A program made the position numbers and the translations under genes. Under the pieces are notes generated by a model. It made no database searches, was not told where the DNA came from, and saw only the letters and a list, made by a program, of their open reading frames with translations. This document shows, piece after piece, positions 19,660 to 31,850 of a stretch of DNA of 64,000 nt. Each line of letters begins with the position of its first letter. Positions within the stretch are counted from its first letter, which is position 1. This stretch comes from Meconema thalassinum (taxonomy: Eukaryota; Arthropoda; Insecta; Orthoptera; Tettigoniidae): the NCBI GenBank assembly GCA_946902985.2, contig OX336399.1:164778911-164842910 (forward strand), given 5' to 3'.

Positions 19660-22085
19660 TGGGTATATTATTGGCTGAGGAATAACCCACCCACCAAGGG
19701 AAGATGATTAAGAAAAGGAAGTGGGTTTCGGACTGGAGAAAAAGGATAGATAAATAAGATGAGTGTTCCACAAAAGTTATAAATTTAAACTTTAATGCAC
19801 TTAGAGGCGGTTTCCACTGAAAATCCGTTCTCTTATACCTAAAATGGGTAAGAGCTTGGTCTAAGCTGACGGGAAATACAGCTAGGACTTGGGCGGTTTG
19901 CAAGAGGGTGGCCTTAGTATATTCCCTCTCAAGCAGGCATAAGACTACTATGGGGAAGGGTGATAGTCTGGCAAGACAAATAGTAGCAGATTTGTTCTGT
20001 ATTGACGATTGTATGAACTTGGGAAGAGTCAGGGAAGACAGGATCTTTCCTAACTGTAGTATTAGAAAAAATGAAAAGGCAAAAAGAAACGCTTAATTTA
20101 TTTAACAATTCAAAAGAAGTTGATAACTTTAATAAATATATATTTTCAATTTGGTTAACAATTTTGGGGTCACAGACCTCAGAAAACATTAAACGTTTGC
20201 TCCAGGCACTTAACAATTCTTTAGATTTCAAACCTTATATATGTACTAAAATCTTTGTAAGAATGAAAAAGACAAATGAAGTAATTAAAGCTTAAACATT
20301 CAACTGAGTACAAGGAGTGTACTTGAAGAAATTTCCAGGTAACTATTTTAGAAAAAGTTACAACTTCGAAAATAACAAAGAAGAAAGAGGGTAGAATAAA
20401 GGAGAAGTTCCTACAACTTCTTATATTTATACAGAATTAATGTTGGTTAATTATACAAATAAGGGCAGGTCACTTACTGTGAACCTGAAGAGAAAATCAA
20501 AAGGAAGGTTCTCGACCTCCTATGTTTTAAGTAGGAATCACGAGCTAAATGGGGCAGTTTCCATTTCGTGAGACCTATAAATAACTCACTCAAGAGTTGA
20601 AAGAATTGTTTTCCCTTATTATAAGGTAGAAACAATGTAAGTTTGAACCGTGTATAAAACACGTAGTTATGCAGAAATCAAGTAATGCTAAACAAACAAG
20701 ATGGAAGGGCACTTCGTTGAGTGACACCTTATAGTAAAGTTACAATTTTATTAATATGGTTTGTTAGTAGAAGGTTTAGGAAAGATCGATTGGGATGGAG
20801 GATAAATGTTCATGGCCTTATTTAATGTAAACGGACGATCGCGACGCGGAAGAAATACTGAAAGCACTGTTTCTCACTATAGTCTTTTGAATAGATGAAA
20901 AATTCACTGTAGTAACACGAAAGTTTATGGGAAATAAATTTATTGCAATGATGAAAATAACTGGTTGCACGAGGTCGGCGAGAGTCTATTTCTTGAGGAG
21001 GTTGTGAATTACAATTAAATGCGCCATAGAACATTCCAGCGGTGGAAGAAAATTCGCTATTGCAGTAATTTATAATGAAGATTCCTCATTTTAAATAGTA
21101 TTCCCACAAGTGGGTGAAAAATACATGACGGCAAGACTTGTAGATAAAGTACAGGATCTGGAAGGTTCCAGACCGATCTTAATAGAAGAATGGGGCCAAA
21201 GTTAATCCAGCGGAGGAATTGGCTTGGTGATTTATAGACAGCGGGTAATAAATAATACCCCACGTGGTGAGAAGATTTCTCATTTGGTTAGCTTAAGAAA
21301 AGCTACTTTCCATTAAGGTTGGCTTAGACAGACAAAAGCTCAACATGGCAAATCCCGCGAAGAGTGATTATTTCAAAAAATAAATAATTTCACACTGCCT
21401 ATAAAAGATCGTTAAAAGCATGTAGAAGTTATAACCATGAAGATGAGGTTAAAACTTGAAGTTTGTACTTAACTTGATTGCATGTCGAAGGTGAAGTTCC
21501 CTTTGATGTTTAAAGTTACCACATGGCGTGGAATCTGAAAAATGCCTCGTTAGGTCAGGAGGCTAGCTCTAGTTGAGCCTTAACTGAGTCGACGGCCGGC
21601 GCACTAGTGAGACCTGCTCAGCGACGCACAGAGGGACCAAGGAAGGGAAAGGAGTGGGGGTAGGAGACAAAAGGTATACATATCAGCATAACCAACATAA
21701 GAAATGAAATTCTCTTGAGGAGATGGTCTTCAAAGAGTTGATAGCAGGCGATACTAGCACAGCATGGTGAGTGAAAAAGTAGACGAAAGTCTCTTGCTCA
21801 TGGAGATAACAGCTGGCGATGGTAGCAAGATCTGGTGGCCAGATGGAAAAGGAAGTCCTCTTGCACCAGGAAGAGTTGAAGAGCTTCAGAGATTCGCTGC
21901 TAGATGACGCTAGGTGGGTCATGGAAGATATATATCTAGAACAGACTCACAAAAGATATAAGCGACATGATCACCAAAGAGAAAATAGAAGATCACTGTT
22001 GGTGTTTGATGAAAAGGAAGGAATGAACAAGCAAAGAGCATTAAACTTTATATTCTCTCATACCGTGTATTCCAAGAATACACCA
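19660..22085 (-). repeat. 5' LTR of the BEL element (2426 bp)
   Basis: On the plus strand it runs from TGGGTATATTATTGG to ...GAATACACCA, so both ends are TG/CA on the sense strand. The outer 1.77 kb matches 12652-15621 almost perfectly. The whole length matches the older solo LTR at 53336-55774. Small open frames inside are pyrimidine-bias artefacts. Confidence 0.9.
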
Positions 22086-22392
22086 CTGGTGAGCGTGCGG
22101 CATCCCACGCGCTTGACCTTGCTTTGGCCTTGATTTTCACTTGCCGTTCGCGAGTAATTTGAAACAAGATATGCAAGATAATTACTATGCAGATAATTTT
22201 CTAACGTGTTAAGAGTCTTTGGCTTCGAGCGAAGCGAGAAGCCTCCAGCCTTTCTAGCATTTGTAGCATTTAAAATGATACAAAGTCTAGTCTTTCAGAC
22301 TGACTGTCACTGTTTTTTGAGGATCCGACCAGCCTCCAGGCTGATTACCCAACAGACAGATGTTAAATAACACTTTGTCGTTTATTTATTTA
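22086..22392. other. No gene seen
   Basis: Flank of the BEL element. It contains a short dyad, GGCTTCGAGCGAAGCGAGAAGCC, near 22213-22233 but no coding signal. Confidence 0.5.
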
Positions 22393-22974
22393 CTAGTAAC
22401 CCGCCCCGGCTTCGCCCGGCATCTTTAACGGTTTATCTACCGTAAGCCTAAAAGGTGCACGGACGGCAGGCCCCAGACGCAATTCAGAAGAGCCGAGGTG
22501 AACAGCGAAACTCCAAACACACAATATAATATTTTCTGAAGTCTTAACTAGACACGACTCGGCAGTTTGATGCTGCCCGAAGCTGGGGTGATAAGTTCGC
22601 TCACTAGCTCGTAAACTCACCCCGAAGCTAGTAATTTAAATTTCCACTGAATGGAGATTGTTGGAAGAAATGAAACGTAAAACCACTTATAGTGGGCAAT
22701 GTATTAAAGATAGAGATATGCTGTTGCGGACTATTTTGTAGATCTCTTCATGCTGAACAATTCTTACACTCATAGTATAACTTATAGATATTTTAACGGT
22801 TTCCCCAGCGTAAACTTAAAAGGCGCACCGACGACGGCTGGTTTTTATTCAACTTTGATACACTGAAATCGTTACTACTCTACTTCCTTTGGTCATAAAT
22901 GAATGCATTTCTGCAGAAACCTTCCTCAATAAATCCTTTACAGAATGGTGAAACCCGCATCAAAATCCATCCTG
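22393..22974 (-). mobile_element. Helitron-like non-autonomous element, copy A (5'-truncated)
   Basis: On the minus strand it ends with a GC-rich hairpin (CCGGGCGAAGCCGGG) and then CTAG before a host T, the Helitron 3' signature. It aligns to copy C through 'CATCAAAATCCATCCTG' and is cut there by the start of a SINE. Confidence 0.7.
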
Positions 22975-23493
22975 GTGACTTCGGTGGCGTAGTTGGTAGC
23001 ATGCTGAGCTTCTATTCCCAAGATCACGGGATCAAACCCAGCCGAAGTCGTCGAGGTTTTTTAAGAGCATTAAAATCCCTCAGTATGCCTTCCTTCGAAG
23101 TGGAAGTAAAGCCGGCGGACCCATGTAATAGATTTATGGCATGTAAAAGAACCTTCCACTAACTACACTTGTTTGAAGCTAAAATGTGTAGGTTAGATTT
23201 GATAATGCTCTATTAGTTCCAACGTTCATCGCCAGGTGCTGGCTGCAATGGCATCTAGTAGCCAAGTCTGCAGCTAGGTGTCGTGAACGGTAGCATTTGG
23301 TAGCAAAGGTAGGAACTACTTGGAAAAATTGATCGTCTGCAGTCCTTACCTGAATCACAGATAACACACACTAATACAGCCATCACAATTAACACCGGTT
23401 ATCAGACAGATTCTACACACACCCAAAGTACACGGAGCTACATGATTACGTTGTCGCCGCCCCTAAACAAAGGAACCTAATCAACCTACCAAC
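22975..23493 (+). repeat. Full-length tRNA-headed SINE
   Basis: The head has an A box (TGGCGTAGTTGG) and a B box (GGGATCAAACCC). The body holds CTTCCACTAACTACAC, and the 3' part 'GTACACGGAGCTACATGATTACG' is followed by an AACC-rich tail. It is the same family as the minus-strand copy at 36369-36892. No clear target duplication was found here. Confidence 0.8.
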
Positions 23494-23734
23494 CGAAAAG
23501 AATTCGTTGGTCATTCTGTATGGAATGTTCAGCCACTGCAGACTTCTCCGGTTGGCAAAGACGTTAATGCCTACGATGTTCCTTGACTCTTGATTATGCT
23601 CCCTTGTCTGACAACACTCTGAGTGATGAATGATATTTATGAATAACTGAGAAGAAGTGGATTCGATTTCCATCTCAGCCATTTTGAAAGTAGTTTTCCA
23701 GGGCTTCCCTGACTTCTACTCAAGGCAAATGCTG

Positions 23735-23890
23735 AGATGGTAACTAACTTAAGGCTACGACCACCTCCTAGGCAAAATTACAAATATACACATCACAATG
23801 CCACAGGTTTACAGACAGATTCCACCCACACACACAAGTACACGGGGCTACCTGACCACGATGACGCGAAGTCCCTAAACGCATCTACCA
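23735..23890 (+). repeat. SINE 3'-end fragment
   Basis: Shares the 'CCACACACACAAGTACACGGGGCTAC...AGTCCCTAAAC' tail of the SINE at 22975. The head is missing. Confidence 0.7.
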
Positions 23891-24179
23891 TAAATTCTGT
23901 GGGTTGGCCCACCTTACCAGTGAGATAGGCTGGGAGTTCAAAGTAACACAGACGGACCCGGTCAGTGACCTTATTGAAGTCAGTGACACTCATTACTAAG
24001 AGAGGAGTGCTGTGTATTTGGCAGAGTACTGTACCGTACTAGTTAGTGGGTTACGTCTGACCTTGGGCCGCATTCTCTTATTACTGCGAATGATGAGCGT
24101 AGCACACCGACACAGCAAGGGCGCATCCTGACACGGTGGGCTGGACCGAGGCAACTGCGCCTGTGCACGGACCATTTCA

Positions 24180-25657
24180 CCTTAAAAGAGTTACTAACAA
24201 GGTAGCTTTTCCATTTGTCCCCCATCACTAAATACATCGTGATTATATAGTCAGGGTCATGTTAAATAAGTTACTAACAATGTAACCTTACCATTGATCC
24301 CCCATCACTACGTGCATGGTGATTATATAGTCAGCGACATCTTAAATAAGTTAATAACAATGTAGCCTTACCATTTGTCCCCCATCACTACATGCATGGT
24401 GATTATATAGTCAGCGACACCTTAAATAAGTTACTAACAATGTAGCCTTACCATTTGTCCCCCATCACTTCATAACATCATGATTATATAGTCAGTTTCA
24501 TGTTAAATAAGTTACTAACAATGTAGCCTTACCATTTGTCCCCCAGCACTACATACGTGGTGATTATATAGTCCGCGACATCTTAAATAAGTTACTAATA
24601 ATGTTAACTTATCAATTGTCACCCATCACCACCTATTTGGTGATTATATAGTCAGCGTCATCTTAAATAAGTTACTAACAATGTAACCTTACCATTGGTC
24701 CCCCATCACTACAAACATGATGTTAGATAGTGCACGTCACCTTAAATAAGTTACTAACAATGTAACCTTACCATTGGTCCCCCAGCACTACATACGTGGT
24801 GATTATATAGTCCGCGACATCTTAAATAAGTTACTAATAATGTTAACTTATCAATTGTCACCCATCACCACCTATTTGGTGATTATATAGTCAGCGTCAT
24901 CTTAAATAAGTTACTAACAATGTAACCTTACCATTTGTCCCCCATCACTACATGCATGGTGATTATATAGTCAGCGACACCTTAAATAAGTTACTAATAA
25001 TGTTAACTTATCAATTGTCACCCATCACCCACCTATTTGGTGATTATATAGTCAGCGTCATCTTAAATAAGTTACTATCAATGTAACCTTACCATTGGTC
25101 CCCCAGCACTACATACGTGGTGATTATATAGTCCGCGACATCTTAAATAAGTTACTAATAATGTTAACTTATCAATTGTCACCCATCACCACCCATTTGG
25201 TGATTATATAGTCAGCGTCATCTTAAATAAGTTACTAACAATGTAACCTTACTATTTGTCCCCCATCACTACATGCATGGTGATTATATAGTCAGCGACA
25301 CCTTAAATAAGTTACTAACAATGTAGCCTTACCATTTGTCCCCCATCACTACATAACATCATGATTATATAGTCAGTTTCATGTTAAATAAGTTACTATC
25401 AATGTAACCTTACCATTGGTCCCCCAGCACTACATACGTGGTGATTATATAGTCCGCGACATCTTAAATAAGTTACTAATAATGTTAACTTATCAATTGT
25501 CACCCATCACCACCTATTTGGTGATTATATAGTCAGCGTCATCTTAAATAAGTTACTAACAATGTAACCTTACCATTGGTCCCCCATCACTACAAACATG
25601 ATGTTAGATAGTGCACGTCACCTTAAATAAGTTACTAACAATGTAACCTTACCATTA
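24180..25657. repeat. ~80-bp satellite, about 19 units, with higher-order pattern
   Basis: The consensus unit reads AAATAAGTTACTAACAATG ... CCCCATCACTACATGCATGG ... TGATTATATAGTCAGCG and repeats every ~80 bp. A variant with 'AATGTTAACTTATCAATTG' recurs every few units, giving a higher-order order. Most units contain a dyad ATCAC...GTGAT around a CATGCATG core. The array ends inside a SINE head at 25658. Confidence 0.92.
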
Positions 25658-26030
25658 TCGGCTGTCACCCCGGAGGTCCGGGTTCGATTCCCGGCTCTGC
25701 CAAGGAATTTAATTCTGGTTTGAGGGCTCGGACGGGGTACACTCAGTCTCGAGAAGCAAAACTGAGGTGGGTTCGATACCCACCGCAGCCATCATAGAAG
25801 TGGTTCTCCGTGGTTTATCACTTCTACTCCAGGCAAATGCCGGGATGGTGCCTTATTTAAGGTCACGGCCGCCTCATTCTCAATCTTCACCTGAATTACA
25901 AATATTCACACTAGACTACTACAGCCACAATAACACTGATTATCAGACACAGTCTACACACACCCAAGTACACCGGCCTAAATGTGCACGATGCCCAAGG
26001 CCCTAGAATGAAACAACAACAACAACATAA
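25658..26030 (+). repeat. Composite tRNA-derived SINE
   Basis: The B box GGTTCGATTCCCGG, then GGCTCTGCCAAGGAATTTAA and CGGGGTACACTCAG, match the SINE at 12216 (opposite strand). A second B-box-like GGTTCGATACCC and a conserved core (TGGTTTATCACTTCTACTCC, then CAGGCAAATGCCGGG) follow. It ends in an AAC microsatellite at 26011-26026. The 5' half of the head is replaced by satellite. Confidence 0.8.
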
Positions 26031-26084
26031 CGTGTTTCTTTAAGAGACTCTGGCTACAAAGAATAAATGTCCTTTTCAGTGGAT

Positions 26085-26150
26085 TGCCAAATAGCACAGG
26101 TGTTCAGGCAAATTCTGCACACACCCAAGTACACGGGGATAAATACGATG
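26085..26150 (+). repeat. SINE tail fragment
   Basis: Short match to the 'CACACCCAAGTACACGGGG' tail shared by several SINEs in the window. Confidence 0.55.
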
Positions 26151-26457
26151 CCAAACAACAAGAGAATTACTGATACAGTAGTTTAGAAGTGAAACCTCAC
26201 CAGAGCAGTTCCAGTAAGTCACGGCTGGAAGTGACGAGACGGAACTCAGTGTTGCCATATGAGTGGACCAGCCTAGAAGACCATGTGTGGTGTAAAAGTT
26301 TGGGTCACGCCACGGTCACGGCCCCCATGAGTCAGACAGTTAAAGCGGGAGGCCCAGGCCGCCCAAGCTTGCATGGTGGCCGTGCATTGGGGGCCATGGA
26401 CACTCGTGAGCGTGAGACTACACCAGTACACGACATCACAAGAGAAAGCTAACTTTT
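26151..26457. other. No gene seen
   Basis: GC-richer unique-looking sequence between SINE fragments. The open frames are short and show no recognisable domain. Confidence 0.5.
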
Positions 26458-26546
26458 CCTTGGTTGGTTGGTTCCTTAGTTTAGGGGCTGCGACAACGCG
26501 GTCATGTAGCCCCGTGTACTTTGGGTATGTGTAGAATCTGGCTGAT
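26458..26546 (-). repeat. SINE tail fragment, interrupted
   Basis: It matches the 3' part of the SINE at 36369 (GGTTCCTTAGTTTAGGGGC, then CCCGTGTACTTTGGGT) and breaks off at CTGAT, where a CAG-starting element begins. Confidence 0.7.
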
Positions 26547-26934
26547 CAGGCGCGGATTCAAGGGGGGGGGGGGGGGGGCACGGGGGTCATGACCATTTTT
26601 TTTTGCAAACTAAAAAAAAAAAACGAAAACACAATAACCAGACAAATAAAACTTGACGAATTTTAACTGAAAAACAGTTTTCTTTTCATTTTATTCAATA
26701 CTGAAAATATCTTTATTGCAATTATGATGTTCTGTTACAACTGTACATATTCACAACTTCATATCTGTTATATAAAAACGATTATTTATATAACAAAATC
26801 AACTCGTCCATTTTGTTTAGCAAACCTTGTGATCACCGAATCGATGTCTATAGTGATGTCACGATGAATGTGCACTTAGTTGAGATTTGACTCCGCTCAT
26901 CTCCATCCAGAAACAAATCCTAGTTACGCCACTG
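26547..26934. mobile_element. Possible hAT-type non-autonomous element
   Basis: It begins CAGGCGCGGATTCAAGG, followed by a run of 17 G, and ends CCTAGTTACGCCACTG. CAG...CTG ends of this style are typical of hAT elements. The inverted repeats match imperfectly and no 8-bp target duplication is seen, so it may be a fusion of two fragments. Confidence 0.35.
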
Positions 26935-26977
26935 CTAAAGGTCTCCATTCGCTTTGAAATATTGTTATGTAAGCAAA

Positions 26978-27833
26978 CTAGCAACCCACTCCGGCTTCGC
27001 CCGGGAACAGTTATGAATGCATTACGTGATAAGCGCTTTTTTCTCGATGTCAATGAACTACGACCTAATCCGTATTACATCTCGGCATGATGGATTACAA
27101 TCACTGACTGGACTATTAATTATATTATAATGGAGATAGCATGTGCAACGAATTCTTGTCAGACGTAATTTAAGAATGACGAAGTGCATGAAACACAAAT
27201 CCCCCTCTCGTCCAATCTTAACTAGACTGTGTATTTTGTGGAACGAAAAGTTCACAGGCGAAATGAAGAAAAGCTGAGTTACACTTCCAGGGAAACGCCA
27301 AACACAACCACTCTTCTCTGAAGTCTTAACTCAACGCGACTCAACAGTTTGCTGCTGGCCGCATCTGGGGTAATAGGCTCGCCCACTAGCTAGGCTGTAA
27401 CTGGGGTGATAGGCTCGCCCCTAGCTAGCTCGTAAACTGTCGCCTCAGTAATTGAATGGAGGTTGTTGGATGATATGAAAACGTAGAAACACTTATAGTG
27501 GGCGATGTAATGAAGATAGAAATATTCCCTTGCGGACTTTTTTGTGTGACTTTTCATGCTAAACAATTCTTACTCATAGTAGGCCTATATAGATATTTTT
27601 AACGGTTTGCACAGCGTAAACTTAAAACGCTCTCGGACGCTAGGTTTATTTTTTGACTTTTTCACTGAAATCGTTACTGATTTCTTTGATAAAAAATAAA
27701 TAATTTCCTACAGAAACCTTCCTCGAGATATCCTTTGCAGAATGGTGAAAACCGCATCAAAATCCATTCAGTGGTTCTCGAGATTACCCGTGACATCCAA
27801 AAATTGAGGACTTAGTTTTATACTAAGTAGAGA
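26978..27833 (-). mobile_element. Helitron-like non-autonomous element, copy B (complete)
   Basis: The minus strand starts with TCTCTACTTAGTATAA and ends with the CCGGGCGAAGCCGG hairpin and CTAG. It lies between host A (26977) and T (27834), as expected for Helitrons. The interior diverges from copies A and C in its 3' third. No Rep/helicase frame. Confidence 0.72.
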
Positions 27834-27920
27834 TTACCGGGGAACGGATTTCTATGTAAATACATATCTATTTAGGAAGCTAATCTTATAAACTTATAAT
27901 TAACTTTTTTATTATCTATA

Positions 27921-28771
27921 AGGAGCGTTCAAAAAGTAACGAGCCGGAGGAATAATTACAGAAACCAGTACCTGTATGTTAGAAGTATTGGCCCTAGCTG
28001 TTGAGGCACTTGTCCCACTGTGACACGAGGTGGTGAATGGCTGTCTCATAAAATTCCCTGGGCTGCGATGTGAACCAGTTCCGCACGTCCAGCTAGACGT
28101 CGGCGTCCGAGGTGAATCGTTGGCCCCGCAGAGCCCTTTACAGGGGACCAAACGTAGCGTAATCACAGGGAGAGAGGTCTGAACTGTATGGAAGGTGGCC
28201 GAGAACCTCTCATTTGAATTTCTGCAGGAGTGCCGCGACTGTGTTGGCCGTATGAGGTCGTGCATTGTCGTGGAGTGACCACGGCGGCTATGGCGTTCAC
28301 TGTCACTCGGCGGTCCTGGGTAATGAGTGCATCAACCAGCTGGACGTTGTCATCGGTAATGCAGGGGGGTGCCCCAAACCGGGCATCATCGGCTAACGAC
28401 AACCGTCCTTCCCTGAAGCGCTTGTGCCAAGCCTTGACCCTTGCAAGGGACATGCAGTGTTCGCCGTACACTTGTGACATTCGGCGATGAATGTCCGTTC
28501 CCCCTACTCCTTCCGCTGTCAGAAACCGAACAACACCTCTTTGCTTTTCGGTTGACGCCTCCATGTCACTGTTTGCAATGCGACTGGTTGCGTTGGACGA
28601 TTGATGCACGCTGCTGCTCGCTTTGTATCGTCACTAGACGTGCACGCGTGCCCTCTAGCAACGGGCTGTGACCTTCCACGCTCTGGTCGGAACCACACCT
28701 CATTGCACACGCCACGATTAGCCGATGTCGTCACCGGTTTGCGCATTCCAGCCTCCGGCTCGTTACTTTTT
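27921..28771 (-). mobile_element. Mariner element with internal deletion, right end replaced by a LINE tail
   Basis: The left terminus AGGAGCGTTCAAAAAGTAAC (27921 onward) continues to GAGCCGGAGG. The right end CCTCCGGCTCGTTACTTTTT (28752-28771) is its inverted match but lacks the outermost ~10 bp. It is directly followed by the (TTG)n tail of the LINE. Confidence 0.85.
27975..28564 (-). pseudogene. Mariner transposase, deleted and broken
   Basis: Starts at the ATG complement at 28562-28564. The N-terminal helix-turn-helix half is intact (FLTAEGVGG, then VKAWHKRFREGR). Near 28272 it jumps to the HDNARPH motif, losing roughly 120 residues including the first catalytic Asp. The second Asp (HDN) and third (SPCDY) are 34 residues apart, the D34D spacing of mariners. 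At least five in-frame stops follow the junction. Inactive. Confidence 0.88.
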
Positions 28772-31700
28772 GTTGTTGTTGTTGTTGTTTGAGTCTTCAG
28801 TCTTTTGACTGGTTTGATGCAACTCTCCATGCCTCCCTGTCCTGAGCTAATCGTTTCATCTCTACATAGCTACCACACCCTATATCCGAGGCAATCTGTT
28901 TAACATATTCTAACCTTGGTCTACCCCTACAGTTCTTGTCCTCGACCCTTCCTTCCATTACTAAGCTTGCTATTCCTGGGTGTCTTAGTATGTGTCCTTC
29001 CAACCTATCTCTTCTCTTCATTAGCAGTCGTCAGAAACATCTCTCCTCTCCCACTCGTCTTAATACCTCTTCGTTGGTAACCCTATCTACCCATCTGATC
29101 TTCATCATTCTCCTGTAACACCTCATTTCAAATGCTTCAATTCTCCTCTTTTCTGCTGCACCAATAGTCCAAGTTTCACTTCCATGGAGCGCCACGCTCC
29201 AGACAAAGGCTTTCAAAAATGACTTCCTAATACCTAAATCTATATTCGATGTCAACAGATTCCTTTTATGTAGAAATGCTTTCCTTGCCTGAGCCAACCT
29301 ACTTTTTATATCCTCTTTGCTTCGTCCATCACTGGTTATTCTGCTTCCTAAGTAACAGAAGTCTCCTACTTCCTTCAGCTTTTCACCTGCCAATTTGATC
29401 TCCATAGAGGTTTCTGATTTATTTCGGCTGCATTCCAGTATTTTTGTTTTACATTTATTAATTTTCATCATGAATTCTTTCCGTAAGACGGAATCCATAC
29501 CATTCAAAAACTCATTCAAATCCTCAGGCTTGTCGGCCAAGATGACGATGTCATCAGCAAATCTCAGAGTTGAAATTATTTCTCCATGAATCTTCACTCC
29601 CACTTTAAATTTTTCTCCAATTTCCTTCATTGCTTGTTCAATGTAAAGATTGAAAAGTATGGGTGATAAGTTGCAGCCTTGCCTTACACCTTTCTGAATA
29701 CCAGCTTCTCTCTCATGTCCTTCAGCTCGAATGACTGCTGTCTGGTTTCTGTATAGATTGTATATCACCCTCCTATCCCTGTACTTTATTCCAATAGATT
29801 TCAAAATGTCAAACAATTTAGTCCAATCAACGTTATCAAAAGCCTTTTCTAAGTCTACAAATGCCATGAACTTTCTCTTATCTTTCCTTATTCTACCTTC
29901 CAACATCAGCCTAAGACTTAGTACAGCTTCCCTTGTTCCTACATTTCTCCTGAAACCAAAATGGTCTTCACCCAACTCCGTTTCTATCTGGCTTTCAATC
30001 CTCTTGAAAATTATTCTAGACAGGATCTTTGAAGCATGAGTAATCAAGCTGATTGTCCGGTAATCTTCACATCTGTCAGCTCCCACTTTCTTTGGTATAG
30101 GGATGATTACATTCTTCTTGAAATCAGGGGGTACCTCACCTGTCTCATAAATCCTACACACCAAGTGAAATAACGTGATCAGACCTTCATCTCCTATACA
30201 GCGTAGCAACTCAATCGGTATATCATCTATGCCTGGTGCTTTGTTCCTGCCTAAGTCCTCTAATGCCCTGTCAAATTCTGATCTCAATATTAAATCTCCT
30301 TTTGCATCCTCAGCAATTTCCTCCTCCCTTTCCATTACACGATTCTCAATCTCCTTTCCCTTATACAAGCACTCTATGTAAGCTTTCCATCTCTCAACCT
30401 TTTCTTCCCTATCTGTTAGAGGCTTTCCATTTGTGTCCTTAATATTACAGCACTTAGTCTTCTTTTCCCCAAAAGTATTCATAATCCTTCGATAAGCTGT
30501 GTCTACTATTCCTAATTTCAGACAATTTTCTATACCTGCACATTTCTCTTTCAACCATTCTTCTTGCGCTTCCTTGCACTTCTTGTTAACCTCATTTCTC
30601 AGACGTCTGTATTCTGCTTTCCCATTTTCATCTCTTAGATTCTTGTGTTTCCGCCTTTCATCCATCAATTCTAGTATATCCTGAGTGATCCACGGTTTTC
30701 TACCTATTCTTTCTTTCCTACCAATGTTTTCTTCTGCGGATTTTGTTATTTCATTCTTCAAAAGTGCCCATTCGTCTGCAATTGAAGTTTGTTTAGGGGT
30801 TTTGATTAGCCCTTCCTTTGTACTCTTCTTGAATCTTTCGTTTACATCCTTTACTTTCAATCTGTCTATTGCCCACCTTTTTGACTTTTGACATTTCTTC
30901 AGTTTCTGCAACTTTAATCTGCATTCCATAGCAACCAGATTGTGGTCAGAGTTTATGTCAGCACCAGGATATGTTTTACAATCCAAAATCTGGTTTCGAA
31001 ACCTCTGCTTGACCATAATGAAGTCGATTTGGTAACGCTCTGTATCTCCTGGTCTCATCCATGTGTATATTCTTCTATTGAGGTGTTAGCTATGACCAAC
31101 TCATGCTCGGTGCAGAATTTCATCAGCCTGCTTCCTCGGTCATTCCTTTCACCTAATCCGAAATCTCCTACTATCTTCCCTTCTCTCCCTTTTTCCTACC
31201 TCAGCATTCCAATCTCCCATTACTATAACATTTTCATCGCCTTTGATATACCTCAGAAGGTCATCTATTTCTTCGTAGACCTTTTCAACATCCTCATCAT
31301 CAGCTTGACTGGTAGGCATATAGACTTGTACCACTGTGGTGCACGTAGGTTTAGTATTGATTTTTGCTACAATAATCCGTTCACTATATTGCTCATAATA
31401 TTCCGCCCGCTGTCCAAGTTTCCTACTCAATATGAGACCAACCCCTGCTTGGCCATTGTTTGATTTAGTGCTAATGACCCTATAATCTCCTGACCAAAAG
31501 TCCTGTTCTTCCTGCCAGCGCATTTCACTAATCCCAACCAAATCCAACCTCAGCCTATCCATTTCCCTTTCTAAGTTTTCTAACCTTCCACTTCCTAGCA
31601 GACTTCTAACATTCCACGCTCCGATCCGTAGAATGTCAGATTTCTTCTTTGTCACTTCTGTGATGTTAACCCCCTCTCGAGTAGTCCCCACCCGGAGATC

Positions 31701-31850
31701 CGAACGGGGGACTAGTTTACCTCCGGATTGAAATTTTACAAGGGAGGAGGCCATCATCACATGTAATTATGCATTGAGAGGTGCATATCCTCGGGAAGAG
31801 CATTACGGCTGTAGTTTCCCGTTGCTTTCAGCCGTGCAGCAGAACGCAGT
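28772..31850 (-). mobile_element. RTE-like non-LTR retrotransposon (LINE)
   Basis: Endonuclease-RT element on the minus strand ending in a (CAA)n microsatellite (28771-28789 on the plus strand as TTG repeats). A second, shorter member of the family lies at 35168-35990 in the opposite orientation. RTE/BovB affiliation rests on the endonuclease and RT style and on the microsatellite tail; other non-LTR clades are not excluded. Confidence 0.85.
28797..31760 (-). pseudogene. Endonuclease / reverse transcriptase polyprotein, frameshifted
   Basis: The N-terminal part (31149-31760) is an apurinic-type endonuclease: RIGAWNVRSL, then GISEMRW, VYMPTS and GDWNAEVG. The middle frame (29031-31058) has the SDHNLV end of the endonuclease, then the RT: NKAPGIDDIP, FGFR, VDLEKAFD, RQGC.LSP and RFADDIVILAD (catalytic Asp pair). 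The C-terminal frame (28797-29021) holds HILRHPG..GRVE..NCRGRPR. Frameshifts near 31165, 31075 and 29030 split it, so this copy is not expected to be active. Confidence 0.9.

Larger units (their letters stand above)
12646..22085 (-). mobile_element. BEL/Pao LTR retrotransposon, pol-deleted, recent
   Basis: Order on the minus strand: 5' LTR (22085-19660), primer-binding site, gag, protease, a replacement segment where pol should be, integrase C-terminus, and a 3' LTR (15621-12652) missing its outer ~660 bp. LTR limits follow from comparison with the solo copy at 53336-55774, which has clean TG...CA ends and a 5-bp duplication. I counted only about a dozen differences between the two LTRs over ~1.77 kb, so insertion is recent. 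The left boundary at 12646-12651 is a rearrangement junction, not a natural end, which explains why no target duplication is found. Confidence 0.9.

Noticed and set aside
12652..22085. Host segmental duplication (12.65-15.6 kb versus 20.3-22.1 kb)
   Set aside because: The copies are in the same orientation around gag/protease, end in TG/CA, have an adjacent primer site, and recur as a solo LTR with a target duplication.
24180..25657. CRISPR-like array
   Set aside because: The whole ~80-bp unit repeats, with no unique spacers, and the context is eukaryotic transposons.
27912..28265. 117-codon minus-strand frame as a separate protein
   Set aside because: It is an out-of-frame reading of the C-terminal half of the broken mariner transposase.
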